Positions 9,937 through 17,150 of a stretch of 64,000 nt of DNA are shown piece after piece (position 1 is the stretch's first letter; each line of letters starts with the position of its first letter). This stretch comes from Candidatus Leptofilum proximum (lineage in GTDB: Bacteria; Chloroflexota; Anaerolineae; Promineifilales; Promineifilaceae). The stretch lies in NCBI GenBank assembly GCA_016710325.1, contig JADJXK010000002.1:3782001-3846000 (forward strand), given 5' to 3'. The translations under genes were made by a program, and so were the position numbers. The notes under the pieces are model-generated. The model was given only the letters and a program-made list of their open reading frames with translations, ran no database searches and was not told where the DNA came from.

Positions 9937-10268
9937 TGCCTTACCAAGATATGCCCTGGATTCGGCAGAACAGGCTCCAGCGGCCAGGGCAGCCTTCGCT
10001 TCGGGTTGACAGCCAGGCCTGGTTTGCCTGGCTGGAACGAATCACGGCCTTTTGCTACCAGCCGCCGGGCACAGCCGACCGCTTTACCTTGCGTAAGGAA
10101 AAAAGGCGACAGCAGTGCTACTGGTATGCTTACCTGAAGAAGAACCGAAAGTTACACAACGCTTATGCGGGTAAGACGGAAACGCTGACCGCCAGACGGC
10201 TGCAGCAGGTGTGTGCCACGCTGCTGGTTAAGGCTGCTCGCCAGCGGCAAGGGGTTGGGAATGGCTAA
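9936..10268 (+). CDS. Small third protein of the IS21-family element
   Basis: A 110-residue basic protein begins inside the istB stop codon (TGATG). It contains a WYAYLKKNRKLHNAYAGKTE stretch followed by LTARRLQQV. As I recall, similar basic segments occur in accessory proteins of Chloroflexota insertion sequences and at the N-termini of some MalT/LuxR-type regulators. It may bind DNA or be a captured passenger; its function is unknown. No signal peptide or membrane segment is visible. Confidence 0.7.
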   Translation: MPYQDMPWIRQNRLQRPGQPSLRVDSQAWFAWLERITAFCYQPPGTADRFTLRKEKRRQQCYWYAYLKKNRKLHNAYAGKTETLTARRLQQVCATLLVKAARQRQGVGNG

Positions 10269-10367
10269 CTCTCTTTCTACTTTTGACTCGCCAAAAGTAG
10301 CAAAAGCGAGGCTCCCTGGCCCATTTTCTGACGGCGGATGCGCACCAACGCGCTCTTTTTTTGTCTC

Positions 10368-10451
10368 AGGTGGTGACTTTTTTGCCGATCGTCTGGTGAC
10401 ATTTTGTACGGCCGTCTGGCCGTCTTTTATTCACAAATGGTGACATTTTAT
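10368..10451 (+). repeat. IS21 right subterminal repeats (three copies)
   Basis: Three TGGTGAC-centred repeats lie at 10368-10383, 10393-10407 and 10437-10451, all inverted relative to the two left-end repeats. The outermost is followed by TTTATGCGGCCG, mirroring CGGCCGAATAAAA on the left. These are the expected transposase binding sites at the right end. Confidence 0.8.
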
Positions 10452-10487
10452 GCGGCCGTTTGGCTCACTTTCTTCTTGCCAAAAACA

Positions 10488-10493
10488 AAGTGG
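10488..10493 (+). repeat. Target-site duplication of the IS21-family insertion, right copy
   Basis: AAGTGG repeats the six bases at 7511-7516 and lies directly after the CA end of the insertion. From base 10494 the IS256 transposase frame continues. Confidence 0.85.
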
Positions 10494-11299
10494 CGGCGGT
10501 CACCGAAAAGCTGTGCGGCTTTGACGTCTCTTCGACCCAGGTGAGCCAGGCAGCCGCACTGTTGGACGAACAGCTTGAGGCATGGCGCAAACGGCCGTTG
10601 GGCCGCAGCCGGTACCTGTGGCTGGATGCCCACTACGAAAAGGTGCGGCAGGCCGGCCAGGTGCGCGATGCGGCGGTGCTCAAGGCGGTGGGGCTGACTG
10701 AGGACGGCAAACGCACCATTCTGGGCGTGTCGGTGGCCCTGGGCGAGCATGAAGTCCACTGGCGCACCTTTCTGCAAAGCCTGGTCGCCCGTGGCCTGGG
10801 TGGCGTGGAGCTGGTTATCAGCGATGCTCATGCCGGACTCAAAGAGGCGCGGCGAGCTGTCTTTGGCGGCATCCCCTGGCAGCGGTGTCAGTTTCACTTG
10901 CAGCAGAATGCCCAGGCTTACGTTCCCCGCCAGAGTCTGAAAAAGGCTGTCGCTGCTGACATCCGCGCCATCTTTAATGCGGCCAACCAACCGGCAGCCG
11001 AAGCCCTGCTGGCCCAGACGGTAGACAAGTATACTGAGAGCGCCCCACGCCTGGCTGAGTGGCTAGAGAGCAACATCCCGGAGGGATTGACGGCTTTCGC
11101 TTTTCCCAGCGCTCATTATCGGCGTATTCGCACCGCCAACGGCCTGGAACGGCTCAATCGGGAAGTACGCCGCCGCTCTCGCGTCGCCGTCCTCTTTCCC
11201 AACGAAGCATCCTGCTTGCGCCTGGCAACGGCTGTGCTGATGGAGATTAGCGAAGAGTGGGAAACCGGCCGCACTTACCTGCGTCCGGATGCCGATTAA
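10494..11299 (+). pseudogene. IS256-family transposase, C-terminal part (interrupted)
   Basis: This encodes the catalytic half of the split transposase. The DDE residues are visible as D in YLWLDAHYEKVR, D in LVISDAHAGLKEA and E in GLERLNREVRRRSRV. WQRCQFHLQQN is the conserved zinc-coordinating-like C/H stretch of mutator transposases. The frame can also be read from a GTG or TTG upstream of 10494 within the IS21 right end, but that would give a protein without the DNA-binding half. Confidence 0.92.
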
Positions 11300-11344
11300 C
11301 TGTTAATGTGCTGACGACCACAGTCGTCGTAGAAGCTGTGGGAT

Positions 11345-11380
11345 TGTGGGTAACTCGGAGCTTGCGGAGAGTTATCCACA
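11345..11380. repeat. Inverted repeat made of two DnaA-box-like 9-mers
   Basis: TGTGGGTAACTC at 11345-11356 and GAGTTATCCACA at 11369-11380 form a 12-bp inverted repeat with one G-T pair and a 12-base loop. The right arm contains a perfect DnaA box, TTATCCACA. A third partial match, TTATCCACG, lies near 11451. It sits directly downstream of the IS256 transposase and may belong to that element's right end. No replication gene is nearby. Confidence 0.6.
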
Positions 11381-11404
11381 TTTCCATCAGCCACTTGAAT
11401 CCGT

Positions 11405-11728
11405 TTGATTACGCTGGGGATATACGCTTTTTACAGAAAAATATTTGCATTATCCACGAACAATGAGGTTGTTGAGATTTTAGAGTCGGCACAGGCTGAA
11501 GATAGGTCTAAAGTAGATGTTTTGCAGTTTGCCAGTCTGGCTGGCTCAGCAGACGTGCGAACGGTCGAAGATTTGTTTTATGCGAACCAGAGTGGCATGC
11601 GGCTCAAAATGTTTCGCATTATTTTGAAAAGTTCCAAAGCCCAAGTAAAGCCCACAGTTATAGTCAAAGCAATAATTGTCGTTAGCCAAACAGTTTGCCA
11701 GGTTGAAAGTGTAGTAAAAAAAGATTAG
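11405..11728 (+). pseudogene. Degraded coding remnant, possibly AIM24-like N-terminus
   Basis: An open frame without a proper ATG/RBS encodes NNEVVEILESAQAEDRSKVD, then RTVEDLFYANQSGMRLKMFR and IILKSSKAQVKP. The last part resembles the opening strands of AIM24-type beta-sandwich proteins, whose next residues are typically PGALYYMQGN. Here a shift to another frame would read AHSYSQSNN at that place, after which it stops. I read this as a truncated, frameshifted gene end at the island border. The family call is from memory of the motif only and is weak. Confidence 0.35.
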
Positions 11729-11742
11729 GTAATGTTCGCTAA

Positions 11743-11771
11743 AATCTAGTATACTATCCGTGTTCTAGATT
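11743..11771 (+). promoter_or_regulatory. Putative promoter with operator-like inverted repeat upstream of the six-gene operon
   Basis: TATACT at 11750-11755 is a good -10 match and lies about 70 bases before the first ATG. It is bracketed by a perfect 7-bp inverted repeat, AATCTAG (11743-11749) and CTAGATT (11765-11771), so a bound dimer would block it. No convincing -35 is visible. The first gene lacks a clear Shine-Dalgarno sequence. This is an inference from pattern only. Confidence 0.35.
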
Positions 11772-11822
11772 AGTGTTTGAGTATTTTCGTGACTAGCAAA
11801 TAAATTCCCTATTACGTTTGCC

Positions 11823-14800
11823 ATGAACCTTAAATCAATTCCACAATACCAAGAAACCCTACTCACAATCACAAATGTTTGGGATAAAGTTAGGCAATCC
11901 AAACAACATGCTATCATTTTCCTAGAAGCGCCTAGTGGGATGAAAAAAACAGAAATTGTTTTAGATTTTTTGAAGAACAACGAAGTTATTTCCATCCGTA
12001 GCCGCGGATCAGGAGTTCCATCCTCTTATTTACCGTTTCATATAGCTTATCAATCGATACTCCATTTGGATATAGTTCAACAAGTGATTAATGATCCTGA
12101 GCCTAACCAGTTGGCTATTGAAAGACAGAGATTACTCAAAACTATTATCTCCGCTACACCTTTCTTACAACCAATAAATATCCCGGATCTAGTTCTAACG
12201 CATCAGTGGCAAACTGCATATCAGCCAACTTTTGAATTGGAAACAAGCTCAGATTTTGAAGGGCATATTCCAATTCCCAGACCAATCACTTTACCTAACC
12301 GTTTGGTTGCCACGTTGAGTGAACTGGCCTCAGTGTCACCAATCCTGTTTTTTCTGGATGATCTTGATTTAGTGGATAATTCATCATTAGATGCCTTATC
12401 GCGCGAACTGTTACCAGCATTACAATCTGTGCCCGTCCTTTTCCTATTTACTTTCGGTTCAGCTTCATTTTCGGAAAATAATTCACTTTCCACGTTCATT
12501 GAAAACTTAGAGAACAATTTTTCCGCTGAACATATCTCCCTGTCTCTTTTGCAAGAGGAGTCGGTTAAACATATTCTGCGAACAGAATTTGCTAACTGGG
12601 AGCAGCCATTAATGGACGAATTGGTCTCAAAAATTTTCTCCTCGTCGGCTGGTAATCTGGCTCAATTAAAGGATCTGCTTGGCTGGCTTCGTCAATATTA
12701 CCCGGAACATCCCCCACTTCTAGTGAAAGAAATCCCAACTCATGACAGCTTAATGGGCAAGCAGTTTGCTCAATTGGGTCAACTTCAAAAAGAAATTCTA
12801 TGCTTAGCCAGTTGTCAGGGACGTTATTTTTGCGCGGAAGCAGTAGCTAAAATTCTGGGCAAACCGTCCCAATTGGTTCTTAAATCGCTTAATAAGATGA
12901 GTAATGAAGCGGGTTGGGTCAGAGCAGATGCAGAGATGGCGCTTGAGAGTCAAACCCTTCATTGGTATCGTTTCCACGGCCGTAAACGACACGAATGGAT
13001 ATATAGAGTAGTTCCAGAGGAACACTTGGCCAAATATCATCGTCAGACAGGTGAGGCATTAGAAACCATATACGGTCAATCGAGTAAGCAGATCGCAGAT
13101 CTGCTGGCAAACCAATTTGAAAAGGCCAAAGCTTATACTAAAGCTGCCGAATACTTAGATTTTTTGGCTAATCAAGCCAACCGTCAAGGTGATGACGTCT
13201 CAGCTCAACATTATGCAGAGAAAGGATTACTCTACCTTCAAGATAACAATGGTCAAGAATTAGTTTGCCGTCTAACAGCCGAACTGGGCAAAGCCTATCA
13301 GCGTAGCGAAAAAGCACACCTTGCTATTGATATTCTTGAAGAAGCTCAGAAACGCGCTACCGAATTAAATCTGGGAGATGAGTTAATCATTGACATTGAC
13401 TACCATCTTGGGCAAGCTCTGTTAGATAGTAATCGGTGGGATAACGGTACAGAGGTGCTTTTTAGAGCGGTGGATAAGGCAATAGCGGTTAAAAATTCAC
13501 TGCGGGCCGCGGAAATCTTGGAATCATGCCGTATTGCTTACTATGTAAGAGGAAATGAGCAATTTTTAGCTGAGTGCGATAGAGTTATCACTTTTCTTAA
13601 AAAGCAAAGTGATAACACCTCTCCTATCGCTATTGCTGAAATCTTGGAAGACAAAGGCTGGTTTTTTCTAGAGCGGCGAAATATTGAACTTGCTAATCAA
13701 GCATTTATGGAAGCTTTTGCTGTTTTATTTAGTGTACAAGAGCATCAAGCATATCCAGATATTTTTTATAAGTTATATTCCCAGCAAGCTAGCGCTTTGC
13801 GTTTTAAGGGTGAATATTCCCTAGCTTTAGCTAATGCCGAAAGTGCTATTAGTTGGGCGATTGTGTGTCGTAGACGTGATTACGAGGCAAATGGGTATAT
13901 GATAAAGGCCATTATTCTTGACAGCGCTAAAGATTTAGAAAATGCAGAGCTGTCATTCAAAAAAGCCATAGCTCTTTTAAATACTCATTCTAACTTACAC
14001 ATGTCATCAAAAGTAGCAGAAATGTATGGCCTCTTTCTTTCACAAACAGGAAGAAAAAAAGAGGCTTTAGAACAGTATCAAGCGGAATATAAATATAGCA
14101 TTCTTTCAAACAATGAAAGGCAAGCCCAGGTAGCCCGTAATGATATTGCTGCTATCCATACACACTTAGGCCTGTTTTCAGAAGCATTGGCAACTTATCA
14201 ACAATTATTGAATGAAGGAATTGCTCAAGAGGATATTGCCCGTCAAATCGTTTCCTTAAACCATATGGGGGATATTTACCGAATTCAAGGTAACCTTGTT
14301 AATTCTGAGAAGTGTCATACCCAGGCACTACAACTTTGTGATCGCATGTTGAAATTGGGTAGCAAGCTAATATCTTTACGCTATTTGATGCGTACCTACA
14401 TAGCTGGATATAAATATGTAGAGGCGAAGGATGCCTTTAATCAACTCCACAATTTGTACAACATGCATACGGTGATAAATCGTGATTACTATCGATCACA
14501 AATCTACTTGTACAGGCTACATTTATTAAATTCAGCGTTCCAAGAATCATTTGATGGATTAATGGAAGTGGTCGGAAATCTTGAAAAGATAAACGATTTA
14601 TTCTGGTTGGGTCTGGCTTATTTAAATGTGAGCCTATGCCAACTACTTCTTGGCAAATCGGATGAATCTGTAGGCAATGCCCAGGCTGCATTGAGTGCAT
14701 TAGAAACAGCAGGTAGTTGGCGTTCAAGTGAAGCCCATCAGCTTCTGGCCCGGTGCCATCTTGCTCTAGGAAATTTAGAAGAAGCTCAAACGGAAATTGT

Positions 14801-14966
14801 TGAAGCTAAATCACGTTTCATGCAGCTAAAATTATTCCACCGTGTTACGGAAACTGAAAATATTGAAACCGCTATTGAGATTGCCAAAGAAACGAACTAC
14901 TGGGAGCAATGGCGGGAATTTACAACAGCTGAAATCGAACAAGCTTATAGATATGTAGGTCTTTAA
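11823..14966 (+). CDS. STAND-like ATPase with C-terminal TPR array (first gene of the six-gene operon)
   Basis: This 1047-residue protein has an N-terminal AAA_16/STAND-type P-loop domain (about 1-330), a winged-helix-like region (about 300-420) and tetratricopeptide-like helical repeats to the end. The Walker A is degenerate: APSGMKKT near residues 38-45 instead of GxxGxGKT. Walker B is intact (ILFFLDDLD, about 174-182). STAND proteins act as signal-triggered switches whose repeats sense a ligand or scaffold partners. The altered P-loop suggests weak or no hydrolysis, or a purely scaffolding role. The gene is AT-rich compared with both flanks. The next gene starts 2 bases after its stop. No membrane segment is seen, so it is probably cytoplasmic. 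Confidence 0.8.
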   Translation: MNLKSIPQYQETLLTITNVWDKVRQSKQHAIIFLEAPSGMKKTEIVLDFLKNNEVISIRSRGSGVPSSYLPFHIAYQSILHLDIVQQVINDPEPNQLAIERQRLLKTIISATPFLQPINIPDLVLTHQWQTAYQPTFELETSSDFEGHIPIPRPITLPNRLVATLSELASVSPILFFLDDLDLVDNSSLDALSRELLPALQSVPVLFLFTFGSASFSENNSLSTFIENLENNFSAEHISLSLLQEESVKHILRTEFANWEQPLMDELVSKIFSSSAGNLAQLKDLLGWLRQYYPEHPPLLVKEIPTHDSLMGKQFAQLGQLQKEILCLASCQGRYFCAEAVAKILGKPSQLVLKSLNKMSNEAGWVRADAEMALESQTLHWYRFHGRKRHEWIYRVVPEEHLAKYHRQTGEALETIYGQSSKQIADLLANQFEKAKAYTKAAEYLDFLANQANRQGDDVSAQHYAEKGLLYLQDNNGQELVCRLTAELGKAYQRSEKAHLAIDILEEAQKRATELNLGDELIIDIDYHLGQALLDSNRWDNGTEVLFRAVDKAIAVKNSLRAAEILESCRIAYYVRGNEQFLAECDRVITFLKKQSDNTSPIAIAEILEDKGWFFLERRNIELANQAFMEAFAVLFSVQEHQAYPDIFYKLYSQQASALRFKGEYSLALANAESAISWAIVCRRRDYEANGYMIKAIILDSAKDLENAELSFKKAIALLNTHSNLHMSSKVAEMYGLFLSQTGRKKEALEQYQAEYKYSILSNNERQAQVARNDIAAIHTHLGLFSEALATYQQLLNEGIAQEDIARQIVSLNHMGDIYRIQGNLVNSEKCHTQALQLCDRMLKLGSKLISLRYLMRTYIAGYKYVEAKDAFNQLHNLYNMHTVINRDYYRSQIYLYRLHLLNSAFQESFDGLMEVVGNLEKINDLFWLGLAYLNVSLCQLLLGKSDESVGNAQAALSALETAGSWRSSEAHQLLARCHLALGNLEEAQTEIVEAKSRFMQLKLFHRVTETENIETAIEIAKETNYWEQWREFTTAEIEQAYRYVGL

Positions 14967-14968
14967 TC

Positions 14969-16108
14969 ATGGGCGACTTAGATTGGCAGCGATGCAACCA
15001 AATTGAATTAGAGTGGCAAAGTATTGAAGACAGTTATCGTCTTGCGCCTTATCAAAGCCCAACAAATTTGAGACAAGAAAGAGACAAACTGCTTAAAGCT
15101 TACAAATCGGGTAGAGCATATAATCCCAAATTTGAATTCGCGGTGCCACCAGAATATCCGATCAAACTAATACGCCAATTTATTGCTGGTTTAAAGCCAG
15201 AAAGTTCCTGGTTAGAGCAAATCTATTATGAAATCGCCAATCAAGAACTACAACATATTCAAGCCGTTCAAACACACGATTCAAACCTTATCACCGGTAT
15301 AACTTGTATCAGTTATGGACTACCGGAATCTGAGTTGGTAACGAAAGCGCAGCATATTTTGGAAAGTACTAAGAAGACCAATTCTTCACAGGATGGGAAT
15401 CAAAGTTTGTTAGCTGACCATGAAGCTGCTTCAAAACTGCAGTTGATTCTGGATAGTAATAACCTCCAAGACTGGAAAGCCATTGTATTTGAACCAATGA
15501 ACGCCAAAATGTCGGTAGATCGGTTAGACAAACAAGTTAAGATCAGAGCAGGCACAACCTTTAGCGAACAAACCGTGCAACGTCTTATTGTCCATGAGTT
15601 AGGGGTGCATGTCGTTCGCTATCATAACGGTAGTCACCAACCCATAAAGTTGTTTCAAAAAGGCTTTCCGAACTATCTTTCTACTGAAGAAGGACTGGCG
15701 GTTTATAGTGAAGACGAGGCCGGATTATTAGAAACAGATACCCTGCGTAAATATGCGGGGCGTGTTATGGCAGCCCATCTGGCTGTTAATCAGCCATTTT
15801 GTGATGTGTTTAATACTTTGTGTCATTGGCTTGATTATGAAACCGCCTTTGATATCGTGGCGCGTGCCAAAAGGGGATTCACCGATACTTCCCAACCTGG
15901 AGCACACACAAAAGACATTGTCTATTTGCAAGGATATTTAGATGTGAAACATCACTTAACACAGTATCCGGAAGATTATGATCTTCTGTTTATCGGCAAG
16001 TTTGGCCTACAACATTTGCCGCTTGTCCGCAATCTGCTAAATGAGGGCACACTTTTTAGACCTATACTAATGCCAGACAAGCTTATGGGGGGATATTCCA
16101 ATGATTGA
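14969..16108 (+). CDS. DUF1704 (MATCAP-type) metallopeptidase
   Basis: This 379-residue protein carries HELGVHVVRYHNG, an HExxxH zinc motif, followed by the TEEGLAVYSEDEAG block. Together these define the DUF1704 family, called 'flavohemoglobin expression-modulating QEGLA motif' proteins in bacteria. The eukaryotic members (MATCAP) remove a C-terminal tyrosine from tubulin, so a carboxypeptidase acting on a protein tail is a reasonable expectation. LLFIGKFGLQHLPLV near the C-terminus fits the family. It lies between a STAND/TPR gene (2-base gap) and a trypsin-like gene (8-base overlap), which puts two proteases in one translationally coupled unit. A target within the operon, such as the tail of a partner, is inference. 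Confidence 0.85.
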   Translation: MGDLDWQRCNQIELEWQSIEDSYRLAPYQSPTNLRQERDKLLKAYKSGRAYNPKFEFAVPPEYPIKLIRQFIAGLKPESSWLEQIYYEIANQELQHIQAVQTHDSNLITGITCISYGLPESELVTKAQHILESTKKTNSSQDGNQSLLADHEAASKLQLILDSNNLQDWKAIVFEPMNAKMSVDRLDKQVKIRAGTTFSEQTVQRLIVHELGVHVVRYHNGSHQPIKLFQKGFPNYLSTEEGLAVYSEDEAGLLETDTLRKYAGRVMAAHLAVNQPFCDVFNTLCHWLDYETAFDIVARAKRGFTDTSQPGAHTKDIVYLQGYLDVKHHLTQYPEDYDLLFIGKFGLQHLPLVRNLLNEGTLFRPILMPDKLMGGYSND

Positions 16109-17150
16109 ACTAGATTATAATGATCAAAGCCAATTAATACAGCTTCTTACACCGTTACCAGTGTTATTAAATCCTGATGGGCGTGTTTCTGTACTGGAAG
16201 CTGCTTTATTGCAAAAACTAATTCCGCTTATGCATTTGAGCGGCCCATCTGTGGTGGTCATCCCTTTAATGATACGGGAGTTACGTGTGTATGGAAGAGT
16301 TACATATGAACATGAAGCGTTAGGTCGCTTTCTTAACACTATGAAAAATTATGTTGGGGTTACAGAACAAGAATTTCTGGATAAATTAATCCTCAAATAC
16401 AAGTTAATGACCCCATCTATGCATGTTCCTCTTGCCATTGATTGGATGTTATCAACTCAAGATGTATCTGAAAAAATAATTGGCGAAAACACGTTACGCC
16501 CTATTGCATTTCTTGCGCGTGGCCTTGAAGTCTCGCGGGCTGTTGTTTATATTGAGGTAACTACCGGTGAAAAATCTTGGTCAGGTACTGGGTTTTTAAT
16601 TGCTCCAGACATATTAATGACTAACCATCATGTTCTTCCTGATGCTTCGCTTTTGCAAAGCGTGACTTTCCGTTTCAATTATCAGCATACTTTTCAAGGG
16701 CAGGAAGAATTAACTGAAGATTATAGTGTCTCTGATCAACCTGACTATATCGCCAATTCAGAATTAGATTATGCAGTAGTGCGACTAGCTAGCAATCCCG
16801 GCAACAAGTGGGGGTATCTACCCCTCAGTACACAGGTTCCTCCTAAAGGTAGTCGCGTTAATATCGTTCAGCATCCCAATGGGCTACCCAAACAAATTTC
16901 CATTCAGAACAATTTCGTGAAATTTGCCAATACCACTAAATTGCAGTACGTGACTAGTACTATGCCTGGGTCGTCAGGTTCGCCTGTCTTTAACAACAAA
17001 TGGGAGGTCGTCGCCCTTCACCGGGCAGGTGGACTACTATCTGAAGAAGAAAACGGGCCTTTATATTACCGGAATGAAGGTGCTACGATTCAAGCGATCA
17101 TTCAAACCTTACCTCAAAACGTGGTTAAGGTTATAAGTGATCTTAATTGA
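16101..17150 (+). CDS. Trypsin-like serine protease with helical N-terminal effector-associated-like domain
   Basis: Of 349 residues, about the first 110 form a helical domain (LLTPLPVLLNPDGRVSVLEA...VTEQEFLDKLILKY), which resembles the effector-associated death-fold-like adaptors described in bacterial STAND conflict systems. The rest is a chymotrypsin-fold protease with the full triad: His in MTNHHVLP, Asp in SELDYAVVRL, and Ser in MPGSSGSPVF. No signal peptide is present, so it probably acts inside the cell. It overlaps the DUF1704 gene by 8 bases, and its TGA overlaps the next start (TTGA). Such proteases are thought to be activated by adaptor contact with an ATPase and then to cleave a cellular or partner protein. 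Here the likely partner is the next gene, which also has an adaptor-like N-terminus. Confidence 0.82.
   Translation: MIELDYNDQSQLIQLLTPLPVLLNPDGRVSVLEAALLQKLIPLMHLSGPSVVVIPLMIRELRVYGRVTYEHEALGRFLNTMKNYVGVTEQEFLDKLILKYKLMTPSMHVPLAIDWMLSTQDVSEKIIGENTLRPIAFLARGLEVSRAVVYIEVTTGEKSWSGTGFLIAPDILMTNHHVLPDASLLQSVTFRFNYQHTFQGQEELTEDYSVSDQPDYIANSELDYAVVRLASNPGNKWGYLPLSTQVPPKGSRVNIVQHPNGLPKQISIQNNFVKFANTTKLQYVTSTMPGSSGSPVFNNKWEVVALHRAGGLLSEEENGPLYYRNEGATIQAIIQTLPQNVVKVISDLN

Larger units (their letters stand above)
7517..10487 (+). mobile_element. IS21-family insertion sequence
   Basis: The element is about 2.97 kb, begins with TGTTT and ends with AAACA, the TG...CA ends typical of IS21. It encodes IstA (broken), IstB and a third small protein. 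Subterminal repeats of the IS21 type are visible: TAAAAGTGCACCACCT at 7531-7546 and TAAAATGTCACCACCT at 7566-7581 on the left, and inverted copies centred on TGGTGAC at 10368-10383, 10393-10407 and 10437-10451 on the right. A 6-bp direct duplication flanks it. It lies inside an IS256 transposase gene in the same orientation as that gene. Confidence 0.92.
7159..11299 (+). mobile_element. IS256-family insertion sequence carrying a nested IS21-family element
   Basis: The coordinates give the outer coding limits. The true ends lie outside them, probably between 6980 and 7150 on the left and 11300 and 11400 on the right. I could not identify matching terminal inverted repeats by eye. The element separates the nuclease-helicase genes on the left from the AT-rich six-gene operon on the right, so it may mark the left boundary of that island. 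With the transposase split, this copy cannot move by its own enzyme. Confidence 0.8.

Noticed and set aside
11345..11460. Replication origin
   Set aside because: Only one perfect DnaA box and two imperfect ones are present, with no dnaA, dnaN or rep gene nearby and no long AT-rich unwinding element recognised.
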